This document shows, piece by piece, positions 1 to 7,953 of a DNA stretch of 59,483 bases. Within the stretch, counting starts at the first letter, position 1; each line of letters starts with the position of its first letter. This DNA comes from CAYNLK01 sp964398055 (GTDB lineage Bacteria > Chloroflexota > Anaerolineae > 4572-78 > J111), in assembly GCA_964398055.1 (NCBI GenBank), contig CAYNLK010000038.1, forward strand, positions 1 to 59,483. Reading direction: 5' to 3'. Made by a program: the position numbers and the translations under genes. The notes below the pieces were generated by a model. It saw only the letters and a list, made by a program, of their open reading frames with translations. It was not told where the DNA came from and did no database searches.

Positions 1-121
1 ACAGATTGGGAATTATCGGTAGCCTATTTTTGCTTAAATTTGTCAGTCAATCAGGGAAAAATCCTCTAATCTCCCAATCCCGGCCTGAAATGGCTGGAAA
101 AAACTTCTCTGAACATCTATA

Positions 122-1095
122 TCATCCCAACTCTGGTAGAGCATCTTCTGGTTGTAAAAAGCGCAGCACATTGGCCAGACTCGGTCCGGTCTGAGTCACC
201 GAGAGCAGCGGTAAGGCCAGGTCCCGGATTTTGATCAAGATGCCATATAGAGCCGCCTGGTCTCTGACCGGCCCGGCGAGAATGGTTTCGCCTGCTTCGG
301 TCTGGGTCATGGACAGGTTATCGAACCAGTCCCGCCAATGGGTCGGCAGATGCCCTTTGAACTTGATCTCGAAAACAGTAGCCTGAGGCGCCCGCAGCAG
401 TTGGGCCACCGGCTGCTGGGTCAGCAGCCGCCCCTGGTTGAGGATGGCCACCTCATCACCTACTTCTTCAATTAATTCCGGCTGGCGCGTGGCAATAATC
501 ACGGTCTTTCCTTGAAAATTAGCCAGGTGAACAGCCAATATTTCACCGCGGAGACCGTCAAATGATCAAGGCCGGCCAGCGGTTCATCAAAAATCACAAT
601 CGGTGGATCGGCCTGCAGCGCGCAGACGAAAGTTACCAGACGTTGCTGAGAGGGGGACAACTGGTGAACCGGGCAGTCCAGGAACTCCCCCAAGTTGAGC
701 TCGCTCACCAGCCTCTCCAGGGGTTGTTTGAGTTTTTCTTCGGGCCAGGTTCTGGCCTGCGCCCGGTGAGCAAAATTTTCCCAGATCGAAAGCCGCCGGT
801 TGATGGTGGGCACCCCGGCCATCACCAGGCCAACCTGATCCGTCAAAGCCCCGTTACCGGGCGTCAGGGTGTGGCCAAACACGGAAATCGTTCCCGTGGT
901 GGGTTCCAACCGACCGCTTATGAGGTCAACCAGGGTAGTTTTACCGGCGCCTTCGTTCCCCAGCAAGCCAAACACCCGGCCCTGAGGGATGCTCAGGCTG
1001 AGGTTATCAATGGCCTTCAAGGTTGAGCCGTCGCTGTTGTGATAGAGTTTGGTCAGGGCGTTGAGTTCAAGTGCAGGAGCGTTGATTTGATTCAT
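122..1095 (-). pseudogene. ABC transporter ATP-binding protein, frameshifted
   Basis: This is a nucleotide-binding subunit of an ABC-2/NatA-like transporter, split between two reading frames. The first part (1095 to about 541) has Walker A (GNEGAGKTT), a weak signature loop (LSPSQ in place of LSGGQ), Walker B (IVIFDEP) and the D-loop. That frame then stops at 499. The rest (about 540 to 122) continues in the -1 frame with the typical ATPase C-terminus (EEVGDEVAILNQGRLL). Adding one A to the A-run at 541-543 restores a smooth protein (...SAVKILAVHLANFQGK...). The H-loop reads ATRQPE where ATHQ is usual, so the switch histidine appears to be Arg. A permease would lie left of position 122, outside the window. 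It could be a sequencing error, a recent pseudogene or, less likely, a programmed shift. Confidence 0.8.
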
Positions 1096-1150
1096 AAACC
1101 ACTTCCTTTGATAGATGTGCTGACTTAAGTTCAGAAGTTAAACCCTCAGC

Positions 1151-1879
1151 TCAAAAAGCCGGATTGCGCCTGGCCCGTTGGTAGAGCAGTTCCAGCCGCT
1201 CAGAGATAGGGGGTTGCGGGTAGAAGAGCATGACCAGCTGGGTCAAGATCAGCCCGAACACAAAGCCACCGATGTGGGCGAAAAAGGCTACCCCACCGGT
1301 ACTCGTCTGGACCCCCAAAGAGGCCGCGCCATTGAAAAATTGCACCAGGAACCACAAGCCCAGCACCAGCCAGGCTGGCCGATTTACCCAGAAGCTAACG
1401 GAGCGCAGCGGCACAATGCCCTCGACCCGCACGCCGGGGAAGAGGATGAAGTAGCTGCCCAACACCCCGGCAATCGCGCCGCTGGCCCCCACCTGGACAA
1501 TCGTCGAGGTCGGGTCAATGGCGACCTGGGCCACGGTGGCGGCAAAGCCACTGCCAAAATAGAGCACCAGATACACGATCCGGCCCAGGCGGTCTTCGAC
1601 ATTATCGCCGAAGAGATACAGGTAGAGCATATTGCCCAGTAGATGGCTCCACCCGGCGTGGAAGAACATGCTGCGGATCACGCTCAGGATGGATTGCGGC
1701 GAGAAAGGATGCGCCGACACGTTGGCCGGCACCACGGACAGGCTGGTCAAAGCCGCTTCAAGTTGAGCCGGTGACAAGCTTAACTCCCAGAAAAACACCA
1801 GGACATTGATGACGATGATGGCGTAGGTCAGAAAGGGAAAGCGACGGGTTGGGTTCAGATCTTTTAAGGGTAACACCAC
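1151..1879 (-). CDS. Rhomboid family intramembrane serine protease
   Basis: This is a 242-residue polytopic membrane protein of the rhomboid family, which cleaves transmembrane helices of substrates inside the bilayer. The HxxxN motif (His79, Asn83), the GASG box with the nucleophile Ser133, and the catalytic His202 in AHIGG are all present, so the Ser-His dyad is intact. About six hydrophobic segments are visible (roughly residues 18-32, 64-72, 82-92, 101-122, 128-148 and 170-215). The start is GTG, preceded by a strong AAGGAG. The gene lies between the broken ABC ATPase gene and the HdeD-like gene on the same strand, each with its own good ribosome site. Its substrate cannot be told from sequence. 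Confidence 0.92.
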   Translation of the reverse strand: MVLPLKDLNPTRRFPFLTYAIIVINVLVFFWELSLSPAQLEAALTSLSVVPANVSAHPFSPQSILSVIRSMFFHAGWSHLLGNMLYLYLFGDNVEDRLGRIVYLVLYFGSGFAATVAQVAIDPTSTIVQVGASGAIAGVLGSYFILFPGVRVEGIVPLRSVSFWVNRPAWLVLGLWFLVQFFNGAASLGVQTSTGGVAFFAHIGGFVFGLILTQLVMLFYPQPPISERLELLYQRARRNPAF

Positions 1880-1913
1880 TTATTTCTCCTTTTTGCTCAT
1901 ATTTGTGATACGG

Positions 1914-1949
1914 GGCCACCTGTCAGGTGGCCGTGAAGCCACCTGTCAG
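1914..1949. repeat. Short palindrome with a direct repeat
   Basis: An 8-bp perfect stem (GGCCACCT at 1914-1921, AGGTGGCC at 1925-1932) with a 3-nt loop is followed by a second copy of GCCACCTGTCAG at 1938-1949. It sits between the HdeD-like gene and the rhomboid gene. It may end the HdeD transcript, but there is no T-run. Confidence 0.5.
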
Positions 1950-1969
1950 ATCTGCCCTGGCGGGCCGGC

Positions 1970-2533
1970 TTAAACGGCGCCCGCTGTCTGCTGCTTGATG
2001 CTTTTGTTCAAACCCTGCAAGCGGAAGCCGAGAACCAGCATTGATATCCCAAAGACGATGGCATAGAAGCCAATGAGCCAGCTTATCGTGACCAGACCGG
2101 ACCCCGGCCAAATCACCAACAGCACCCCCAAGATGATGGAAGCCAGCCCGGCTAAACCCAGCCGCCATTCGTTCTCGATCTCCTGGCGCAGCCGGATGGC
2201 GGCCACAATCTCCAGGATGCCGGTCAAGATAGCCCAGACGGCAATCACCGCCAGCAGAGCCAGGGCCGTACTCCCCGGCCAGACGAAGGCGATCACCCCG
2301 GCGGCAAGGCCCAGCAGCCCTTCCAGGAGCAGCAGCCACACCCGGTCGGTGCTGCGGTTGCTCCAGGCGGCGACCAGGGCAAAAATACCGTCCAGCAGGG
2401 CATAAAAGCCAAAGACATAGGTTAAGGAAAGGATGGTCAGGCCCGGCCAGACAAAGGCGATGACGCCAAAGAGGAGGGCGAAGACGCCCCGCAGGACGAA
2501 AGTCCACCAATTGCCAGCTAAGTTAGTAAGCAT
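1970..2533 (-). CDS. HdeD/DUF308 family membrane protein
   Basis: This 187-residue integral membrane protein belongs to the HdeD (DUF308) family. In enterobacteria HdeD is tied to acid resistance at high cell density; in other phyla the role is unknown. The sequence shows the family's internal threefold repeat: FGVIAFVWPG near residue 22, AGVIAFVWPG near 78 and LGVLLVIWPG near 135, each in a pair of hydrophobic helices, giving about six membrane segments. The ATG is preceded by AAAGGAGAT at good spacing. Neighbouring genes on the same strand encode a coiled-coil protein, a DUF1269 protein and a rhomboid protease, which fits an envelope or stress role, but that is inference. Confidence 0.88.
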   Translation of the reverse strand: MLTNLAGNWWTFVLRGVFALLFGVIAFVWPGLTILSLTYVFGFYALLDGIFALVAAWSNRSTDRVWLLLLEGLLGLAAGVIAFVWPGSTALALLAVIAVWAILTGILEIVAAIRLRQEIENEWRLGLAGLASIILGVLLVIWPGSGLVTISWLIGFYAIVFGISMLVLGFRLQGLNKSIKQQTAGAV

Positions 2534-2696
2534 GATATATCTCCTTTTTTCAAACAGATCGTTAATTTTTTCTTCTCACTACAGCTTGCCCGATCAGGCT
2601 GGAGCTCATTGCCAAGCCAGATCAGGCAACTTGAAGTGTCGGGTGGAGGGTGTTTATGTCAGCATTCTCGGGCTAGGCTAGTTTGAAACTCCGTAG

Positions 2697-2740
2697 GTAG
2701 GGCATCCTATGCCCTACCGCCGGGCATAGGATGCCCGGGC
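2697..2740. repeat. REP-like nested palindrome
   Basis: A perfect 15-bp stem (2700-2714 with 2722-2736, 7-nt loop) is built from four copies of GGGCAT/ATGCCC, so each arm can also fold on itself. It lies just past the stop of the coiled-coil gene (minus strand) and has no T-run. It resembles an extragenic palindromic repeat more than a simple terminator. Confidence 0.7.
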
Positions 2741-2759
2741 TTCCGTTTCGCACCGAGTA

Positions 2760-3179
2760 CTAGGCTAACGATTCTGCATAAGCCCGAGCGTCAACAGCCT
2801 CCAGGATGGCGACCTCAGCTTCGTCAATCGCCAACATGGCAAAGTAAATCGAAGCCTCGGCATATGACTCAGCGTCATCGGCCCGGCGCACGGCTCGATT
2901 GCGCTCGTGAGCCTCTTTCTTGGCTTCAATATTGCTCTTGATTTGCTTGACCTTCTGGTTATAGTTCGCCTGGAGTTCTTCCCACTGGGAAGCCACGGCT
3001 GCCTGCCTCTGCGTGACTTTGGCCTTGAATTCATCCTGCCTGGCTTTAGCATCCGCTTTAGAGGCCTCGATAGTGGCTTCTACCTTCTCCCTGGTTTCTT
3101 TCTCGGCGCCAACGACTTTCTTCTCCATGTTTGTGACATGGTTGGTAAGTTCCTGTAGACTTTCTGAAAGCTTCTTCAT
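2760..3179 (-). CDS. Hypothetical coiled-coil protein
   Basis: I do not recognise a family for this 139-residue protein. It is charged and rich in Ala, Glu and Lys, with heptad-like patterns from about residue 5 to 95 that suggest one long helix. A C-terminal stretch rich in Ala, Asp and Glu (from about residue 98) includes EASIYFAMLAIDEAEVAILE, which looks amphipathic. There is no signal peptide or membrane span. The ATG is preceded by AAAGGGGAT. It follows the DUF1269 gene, whose product also ends in a Glu/Lys/Ala coiled coil, so the two products may interact; this is inferred from context and composition only. Confidence 0.72.
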   Translation of the reverse strand: MKKLSESLQELTNHVTNMEKKVVGAEKETREKVEATIEASKADAKARQDEFKAKVTQRQAAVASQWEELQANYNQKVKQIKSNIEAKKEAHERNRAVRRADDAESYAEASIYFAMLAIDEAEVAILEAVDARAYAESLA

Positions 3180-3431
3180 GATTATCCCCTTTCTTTCATT
3201 TCTTTTATTCTCAGTAAGTTTAAAGCAGTTCCTCGCCCTCTACCCAACACAGCCTACTGTCTTTCATTTAGAATAACTGGGTTGCTTATTCAAGGCTTGC
3301 CCTCACTTGAATATACTTCACTTCGGCGCAGGTTGCCGAGCCGAGCAGGTGGAGGTCTTCCTCCACCTGCTTCAAGGTTCATCTCTGCCAGGTCCGGTCG
3401 AAGTTGGCCTGGATCAAGACTCAGCAGAGGC

Positions 3432-4232
3432 TCACCCTTTCATCGCTTCCTTGGTAAGTTCCCAGGCCTGGTGCAGCAGGTCGCTGCGCCGCTTCTGGTC
3501 GGCCTGCAGCTTGGCGATGCGCGCCTCGCGTTTGGCCTTCCGCTCGCCCTGCGCCTTGGCCGCCTGCTCCTGCAGCAACTTGATCTTCGCCTCGGTCTCT
3601 TGCTGGCTGGCCTCGATCTTCGCCTCGATACTATCCTGCATGGCTTGCAGCCTGGCCTTGGCCGCGTCAAGCCGCGCCTGGAGCTCGGCCTTGGCCTCCC
3701 CGTTCGCCTGGGCCCATTCGGCTTCCAGCTCGTCGATTTCGGCGTTGAGCGCGGCAACGTCCCGCTCGAACTGGGCGTCCTCGATGTCCCCGCGCGTTCG
3801 GCGAAAGACGACGCCGCCTACGGCCTGCAGGCGCGCATCAACCGGCAGCACCCACTCCTCCCAGACTTCGGCCACGACGGCCGCCTTGCCCGGCAGCAGA
3901 TACTGCCCGACCTCGTACAGGAAGTCCTCGCCGACCCCCAGGTTGGCCAGGTCGTAGATCATCCCGCCGAACATCCCCGCATAGGCCCCCAGCGCGACCC
4001 CCACCGGCCCACCGAGCAAGCCAAGCAAGCTCCCGGTGAGCAGGCCGACCCCCGTCCCGATAGGACCCGGCTCGTCCGTCTGTTTGACGCTCACTTGCCC
4101 CCTGGCGTCTTTGGCGATCACAGCTTTGGCATAGAGCGTGATGCTGCCCTCATTATGCAAATCCTGGAGGCTTCTTGAGCCCTCGTAAGCCTTGTTTTCG
4201 TCGTCGAAGATGACGACAAGTATCTTATCCAT
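3432..4232 (-). CDS. DUF1269 domain protein with C-terminal coiled coil
   Basis: The N-terminal half of this 266-residue protein matches the DUF1269 family. It opens with MDKILVVIFDDENKAYEG and has a glycine-rich hydrophobic hairpin (about residues 57-92, GTGVGLLTGSLLGLLGG) typical of the family, followed by a KAAVVAEVWEEW segment. From about residue 150 to 260 it becomes a long charged Glu/Ala/Lys/Gln coiled coil that is not part of the usual 150-170-residue family member, so this is an extended version. The ATG has AAAGGAGAT upstream. The family's function is unknown. The glycine-rich hairpin suggests membrane association, with the coiled coil as a cytoplasmic arm. The next gene downstream encodes another coiled-coil protein. 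Confidence 0.85.
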   Translation of the reverse strand: MDKILVVIFDDENKAYEGSRSLQDLHNEGSITLYAKAVIAKDARGQVSVKQTDEPGPIGTGVGLLTGSLLGLLGGPVGVALGAYAGMFGGMIYDLANLGVGEDFLYEVGQYLLPGKAAVVAEVWEEWVLPVDARLQAVGGVVFRRTRGDIEDAQFERDVAALNAEIDELEAEWAQANGEAKAELQARLDAAKARLQAMQDSIEAKIEASQQETEAKIKLLQEQAAKAQGERKAKREARIAKLQADQKRRSDLLHQAWELTKEAMKG

Positions 4233-4600
4233 AGTTAATCTCCTTTCTAATCATAAACCTTTATAAAATTGAACTTACTTAACGGTGAGTCGGATTTCTT
4301 TATTTAGTATGGCTCATCGGCCCTCCTTTCAACCTGAACCATCACGGTATAATAGGGCGGTTAAGTCAGCTTTGTCATTTATGCTCCCAGTCGTAGCTCG
4401 TGTGGCAACGACCTTAGCCCTATTCGCCTCGCTGTTCCTCCAGATTGAGATCGTGCAGCAGACTTAAGGTTAGAAGTAATATATCATCTGTAGGACTGGA
4501 TTTCATCCACACGCTTGGGGAGAACGTTGGGTATCTTTATCACCGATCAGAGTTATCCGCTATCCCCAAGACTGGGGAGAGCGGAGTGAAGGCGGCAGAT
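4233..4600. other. Intergenic region upstream of the DUF1269 gene
   Basis: About 370 bases lie between the DUF1269 start and the terminator of the LuxR gene. A TATAAT occurs at 4348-4353 on the plus strand but has no matching -35 box. Two short plus-strand reading frames (4285-4467 and 4445-4669) have no ribosome site and no recognisable product. Apart from the ribosome site of the DUF1269 gene at its left edge, I see nothing convincing here. Confidence 0.5.
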
Positions 4601-4629
4601 AAAAAAAGCCGGGATGGCGAGTCCCGGCT
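4601..4629 (-). terminator. Rho-independent terminator of the LuxR gene
   Basis: Read on the minus strand, an 8-bp perfect stem (AGCCGGGA/TCCCGGCT, arms 4622-4629 and 4607-4614) with a 7-nt loop runs into seven Ts (4607-4601). It starts about 28 bases after the LuxR stop codon. Confidence 0.9.
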
Positions 4630-4657
4630 AAATATGAGTCAATTGAGTGTAAAGCGG

Positions 4658-7513
4658 TTATTCGAATAAGTTTAAGGCTTTGGCTTTCACCATGGCCTCG
4701 GCCCGGCTGTTCACCTCCAGCTTGGCATAAATATTCTTCTGGTGTGCCCTAAGCGTAGCCAGGGTGATGACCAACTGCTCTGCAATTTCCTGAGTGGACA
4801 AACCGGTGGTTAACAGGTGCAGTACTTCGAGTTCGCGTTCGGTCAGAGGTTCAGCCAGGGAGGGCTGCCTGGCCTCACGCAGCGCACTTTTCTGGTCGGC
4901 CACAAGCTCGGCCGCGCCTAACGCCGCCAGTAAGGTGTTGAGATAGTTGAGCGAGGGCAGATCATCTCCGTGCTCCCACTGCCGGGCCTCACGGAGTTTG
5001 AGGAGCAGCGCCGCCATCGGCGGGCCTTCGTTGACAAAAGTGCGGATATACCCTTCCGGTTCACCCAGGGCCAAGGCTCGTTTCAGCGCTGCCAGAGCTG
5101 GCTCTCGCTTATGTTGAGCTTGAAAGGTCAGGGCTTGCAGCGCCAGGACTTGGGCAAGCCAGTACAGCTGTTGAGCGGCCTCTGTCACCCTGAGCAACTG
5201 GAGTAACAGAGCCTCTGCCGCTTCCCGTTGGCCGCAGGCCAGGAAGGCGCGCCCCAGGAAGATATAAATAATGACCTTATAGCCCTCAAATTCATCATCA
5301 GGCTTAAGGCCATTGGTCAACAGCCACCGCTTTACCGCCGCGAGATCCCCTTGAGCCAGCCAGAGGTCGACCTGGAGGGGCGTAACCAGCGTCAGGACCA
5401 GATCGGAACCAAGGTCCTGGGCCAGTTGTTCAGCCTGTTGGAAAATCTCAGCCGCTTCGCTCCACTTTCTCTGAGCCAGCAGCACCCGGCCCAACCCAGT
5501 ATAACCGATCACCAGTGCTCGCCAGGCCATCCCCTGGTTACCCAGCTCGATCCCCTGCCGCAAATGAGCCTCCGCCGCCGCCAGCTCGTTCCACTCGTAC
5601 AGAATATAACCTAAAACAGCATGCGCGGTCCCCATCACAGGGATCAAAGCCCCCAAGTCTTGAAGAGCCACTGCCTCTTGCAGAAAGCGTTGGTAAAGGG
5701 CAAAGGCTTGCCGGTACCGGCCCTGAAACCATTTTAGTTCGGCCCTACCACTGAGGACCAGCTCAGTGACCAGAGCATGGCTGTTGGGAGTGAACGCGCC
5801 GAATTGGGCGAGAAGCTGACGGGCGCGCTCCGGTTCACCCTTAAGCCAGTAAATGGGCGCCAAATTCTCGGCAATAATCCCCCGCAGGGTCACATCGGCC
5901 TCGGCCAACTGCGCCAGCGCCTGCTGGGATAATTCCATTGCGCGGGGAACATCGCCCTTAATCAGGGCCAAATGCGCCTGTAAGCCCACGATTAAACCCG
6001 GTAAATCCCGGTTTTTTATGATTCCTGCCCCCTCGTCTGGCTCAAGTGGAGTTTGATGGTGAAGACTTAAGATTTCGGGTTCCGCCAGCTTGCGTTGCAT
6101 CTCATCAAAATGACCCGTCAACAACAACAGCCAGGCCTGCAGGACATTCAGCTTGGGTTGAGACCGCAGCCATGCCTCCGGTAAAGCGTTGAACCAGCGC
6201 AGCATCAGCGTCGCTTCACCCCGTTTAACGATTGCTTCCAGGTGATGCAGCATCAACCGCCTGGTCCATTCAAAATCGTGGGCGGCGCTGGTGTGATAAA
6301 TCGCCTCTTCAACGAACCCGGCTTGCTCAGACCAGGTCGCGGCCCGGCGATGCAATTCAGCGATCCCGCCTTTTTCGTAAATACCCCCTCCCCTAGCCCC
6401 TCCCCCGCTGCGGGGGAGGGGTTGGGGTGGGGTTTGCTGCAAATAGTGGCGTAATAAATCGGCAAACAGGTGATGATAGCGATACCACTGGCCCTGGTCA
6501 TCCAGGGGCAGGATAAACAGGTTGGCCCGCGCCAGTTGTTCCAGTAGCGCTTGACTGTCGGTTCGGCCGGTCACGGCATCGCACAAAGGGCCGGTCAGCC
6601 GCTCCAGGATGGAGGTCTGTAACAAGAAAGTTTGGACGTTTTCCGGCTGCCGGCGCAGAATCTCTTCGGTCATGTAATCCAAAATATAACGATGCGTGCC
6701 GGTAAAAGCAGCGATGAAAGGCTCGACATCCGTCCGGCCTTGCAGCGACAAGCCAACCAATTGCAGCCCGGCTACCCAGCCCTCGGTTTTAGCTGCCAGG
6801 GCAGCCATCTGCTCAGAGGTCAGGTTTAGCCCAATCATCTGATTGAGAAAAAAGGCGACCTCATCTGGGGTAAAGCGCAGCGCCTCCGCCCGCAGTTCGG
6901 TCAACTGCCGTTTGGCCCGCCAGCGGGCTAACGGCAGGGGCGGGTCGGCTCGGCTGGTCAGGATGAGGTGCAATTGGGGCGGCAAACGGTCAATGAGCAG
7001 CGTTAAGGCGGTATGAATATCTGAATTTTCGATCAGGTGATAATCATCCAGGACCAGGACGACGTCATGGGGTAGGGCAGCCAGGTCGTTGAGGAGAAAA
7101 GTTAGCACAATTTCAAGCGGCGACGGTTGGGAGGAACGTAACAAGGGCAGCGTATTATCTCCCAGACCTGCCTGAACCGTTTCTAAGGCGGCGATAACGT
7201 AGCTCCAGAAACGAACCGGGTCATTATCCGCTTCGTCTAATGAGAGCCAAGCGAATTGAGCAGGGGGGTAGGGGAGCAGAGGGGCAGGCGCGAAATTCTC
7301 CTCCACTCCTCTGCTCCCCTGCTCCCCTGCTGTTTTTAGATCGAGCCACTGGCTGACCAGGGTAGTTTTACCGGAGCCGGCCGAGGCCGAAATCAGGGTC
7401 AGCCGGTGGTCCAAAACTTTATCGAGTTTTTCAAGCAGATTTGGACGGGGGATCAGACTCCCCGGTTGAGGTTGGGGTATATAAATTTTGGTGCGCAGGA
7501 TGGGCGTTTCCAT
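4658..7513 (-). CDS. LuxR family ATP-dependent regulator (MalT/LAL type)
   Basis: This 951-residue regulator follows the LAL/MalT plan: an N-terminal STAND-type ATPase (Walker A SASAGSGKTT at about 42-51, Walker B VVLVLDDYH), a middle TPR-like helical region, and a C-terminal LuxR helix-turn-helix (LTERELEVLHLL... about residues 885-945). Such proteins activate transcription after binding an inducer and ATP. Two stretches do not belong to the family. Residues 61-86, between the Walker A helix and the FAWLSLDEADND motif, are encoded by an AGCAGGGG-type inverted repeat. Residues 358-385, after the RYHHLFADLL motif, are encoded by a G/C-rich palindrome. Both keep the frame and fall in likely surface loops. 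The gene is monocistronic with a terminator, and its target genes are unknown. Confidence 0.93.
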   Translation of the reverse strand: METPILRTKIYIPQPQPGSLIPRPNLLEKLDKVLDHRLTLISASAGSGKTTLVSQWLDLKTAGEQGSRGVEENFAPAPLLPYPPAQFAWLSLDEADNDPVRFWSYVIAALETVQAGLGDNTLPLLRSSQPSPLEIVLTFLLNDLAALPHDVVLVLDDYHLIENSDIHTALTLLIDRLPPQLHLILTSRADPPLPLARWRAKRQLTELRAEALRFTPDEVAFFLNQMIGLNLTSEQMAALAAKTEGWVAGLQLVGLSLQGRTDVEPFIAAFTGTHRYILDYMTEEILRRQPENVQTFLLQTSILERLTGPLCDAVTGRTDSQALLEQLARANLFILPLDDQGQWYRYHHLFADLLRHYLQQTPPQPLPRSGGGARGGGIYEKGGIAELHRRAATWSEQAGFVEEAIYHTSAAHDFEWTRRLMLHHLEAIVKRGEATLMLRWFNALPEAWLRSQPKLNVLQAWLLLLTGHFDEMQRKLAEPEILSLHHQTPLEPDEGAGIIKNRDLPGLIVGLQAHLALIKGDVPRAMELSQQALAQLAEADVTLRGIIAENLAPIYWLKGEPERARQLLAQFGAFTPNSHALVTELVLSGRAELKWFQGRYRQAFALYQRFLQEAVALQDLGALIPVMGTAHAVLGYILYEWNELAAAEAHLRQGIELGNQGMAWRALVIGYTGLGRVLLAQRKWSEAAEIFQQAEQLAQDLGSDLVLTLVTPLQVDLWLAQGDLAAVKRWLLTNGLKPDDEFEGYKVIIYIFLGRAFLACGQREAAEALLLQLLRVTEAAQQLYWLAQVLALQALTFQAQHKREPALAALKRALALGEPEGYIRTFVNEGPPMAALLLKLREARQWEHGDDLPSLNYLNTLLAALGAAELVADQKSALREARQPSLAEPLTERELEVLHLLTTGLSTQEIAEQLVITLATLRAHQKNIYAKLEVNSRAEAMVKAKALNLFE
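6370..6440. repeat. Palindromic element inserted in frame in the LuxR gene
   Basis: An 11-bp perfect hairpin (6397-6407 with 6411-6421, 3-nt loop) is flanked by G/C-rich arms. On the minus strand the right flank (GGGGAGGGGGTATT...) matches the flank of a second element at 18173-18256, and both would encode GARGGGI...KGGIA. It lengthens the LuxR protein by about 25 residues. Confidence 0.75.
7271..7319. repeat. Second inverted repeat inside the LuxR gene
   Basis: Perfect 12-bp arms (GGGGAGCAGAGG at 7271-7282, CCTCTGCTCCCC at 7308-7319) are separated by 25 bases, with a further copy of CTGCTCCCCT just to the right. The repeat encodes the extra segment at about residues 61-86 of the LuxR protein. 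Confidence 0.65.
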
Positions 7514-7953
7514 ACAGCCAAGTATACCATAGCCGACCTAACCCTTCTAATTGGAACGATGCAATTTCGTCCTTCATCTTCTGCCTGATCGCCAAAATCC
7601 CCACAACGTCGTGTTGAGCGCCTGCCAGACCCAACTGGGCCAGTTGCATGAGGTCGCCGGGTCGGTCAGCCGGGGATAACGTGGTCAGCCTCACCCGGGC
7701 TTTACCATTTGGCAGACATTCCAGGTTTTGATGATGAGACGTAGGGGTGTTGTCAATGGCTCAATTTGGTACACTTTTCAACCGTTGACAACAATCCCAT
7801 CCCTGATAGGAACTTGTAGGGTTACTCTATCGATGGTAAGATAGGTTTCGCTCTTGTCATCTACACGTGCATCGTCGGCGCAAGTCGTTGTGTTCCGACA
7901 TAACAAGGGTCTATTTTTTTGAATCTGGTGACAACAGGGAGGTTCGTCATTTT
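7514..7953. promoter_or_regulatory. Divergent intergenic region with an operator-like inverted repeat
   Basis: About 440 bases separate the LuxR gene (minus) from the amidohydrolase gene (plus). The notable feature is an inverted repeat, TGTTGTCAATGG at 7748-7759 and CCGTTGACAACA at 7782-7793 (11 of 12 matched, 22-base spacer), which could bind a dimeric regulator. Each arm contains a TTGACA-like box, but I could not find a -10 box at the right distance. GGAGG at 7938-7942 is the ribosome site for the gene at 7954. Confidence 0.4.

Noticed and set aside
3282..4178. Plus-strand frame of 298 codons opposite the DUF1269 gene
   Set aside because: The translation is low-complexity Leu/Gly/Arg, as expected from the antisense of an Ala/Glu/Lys coiled coil.
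4285..4669. Two short plus-strand frames of about 60-74 codons
   Set aside because: No ribosome site, no recognisable protein features, and the second runs through the LuxR terminator.
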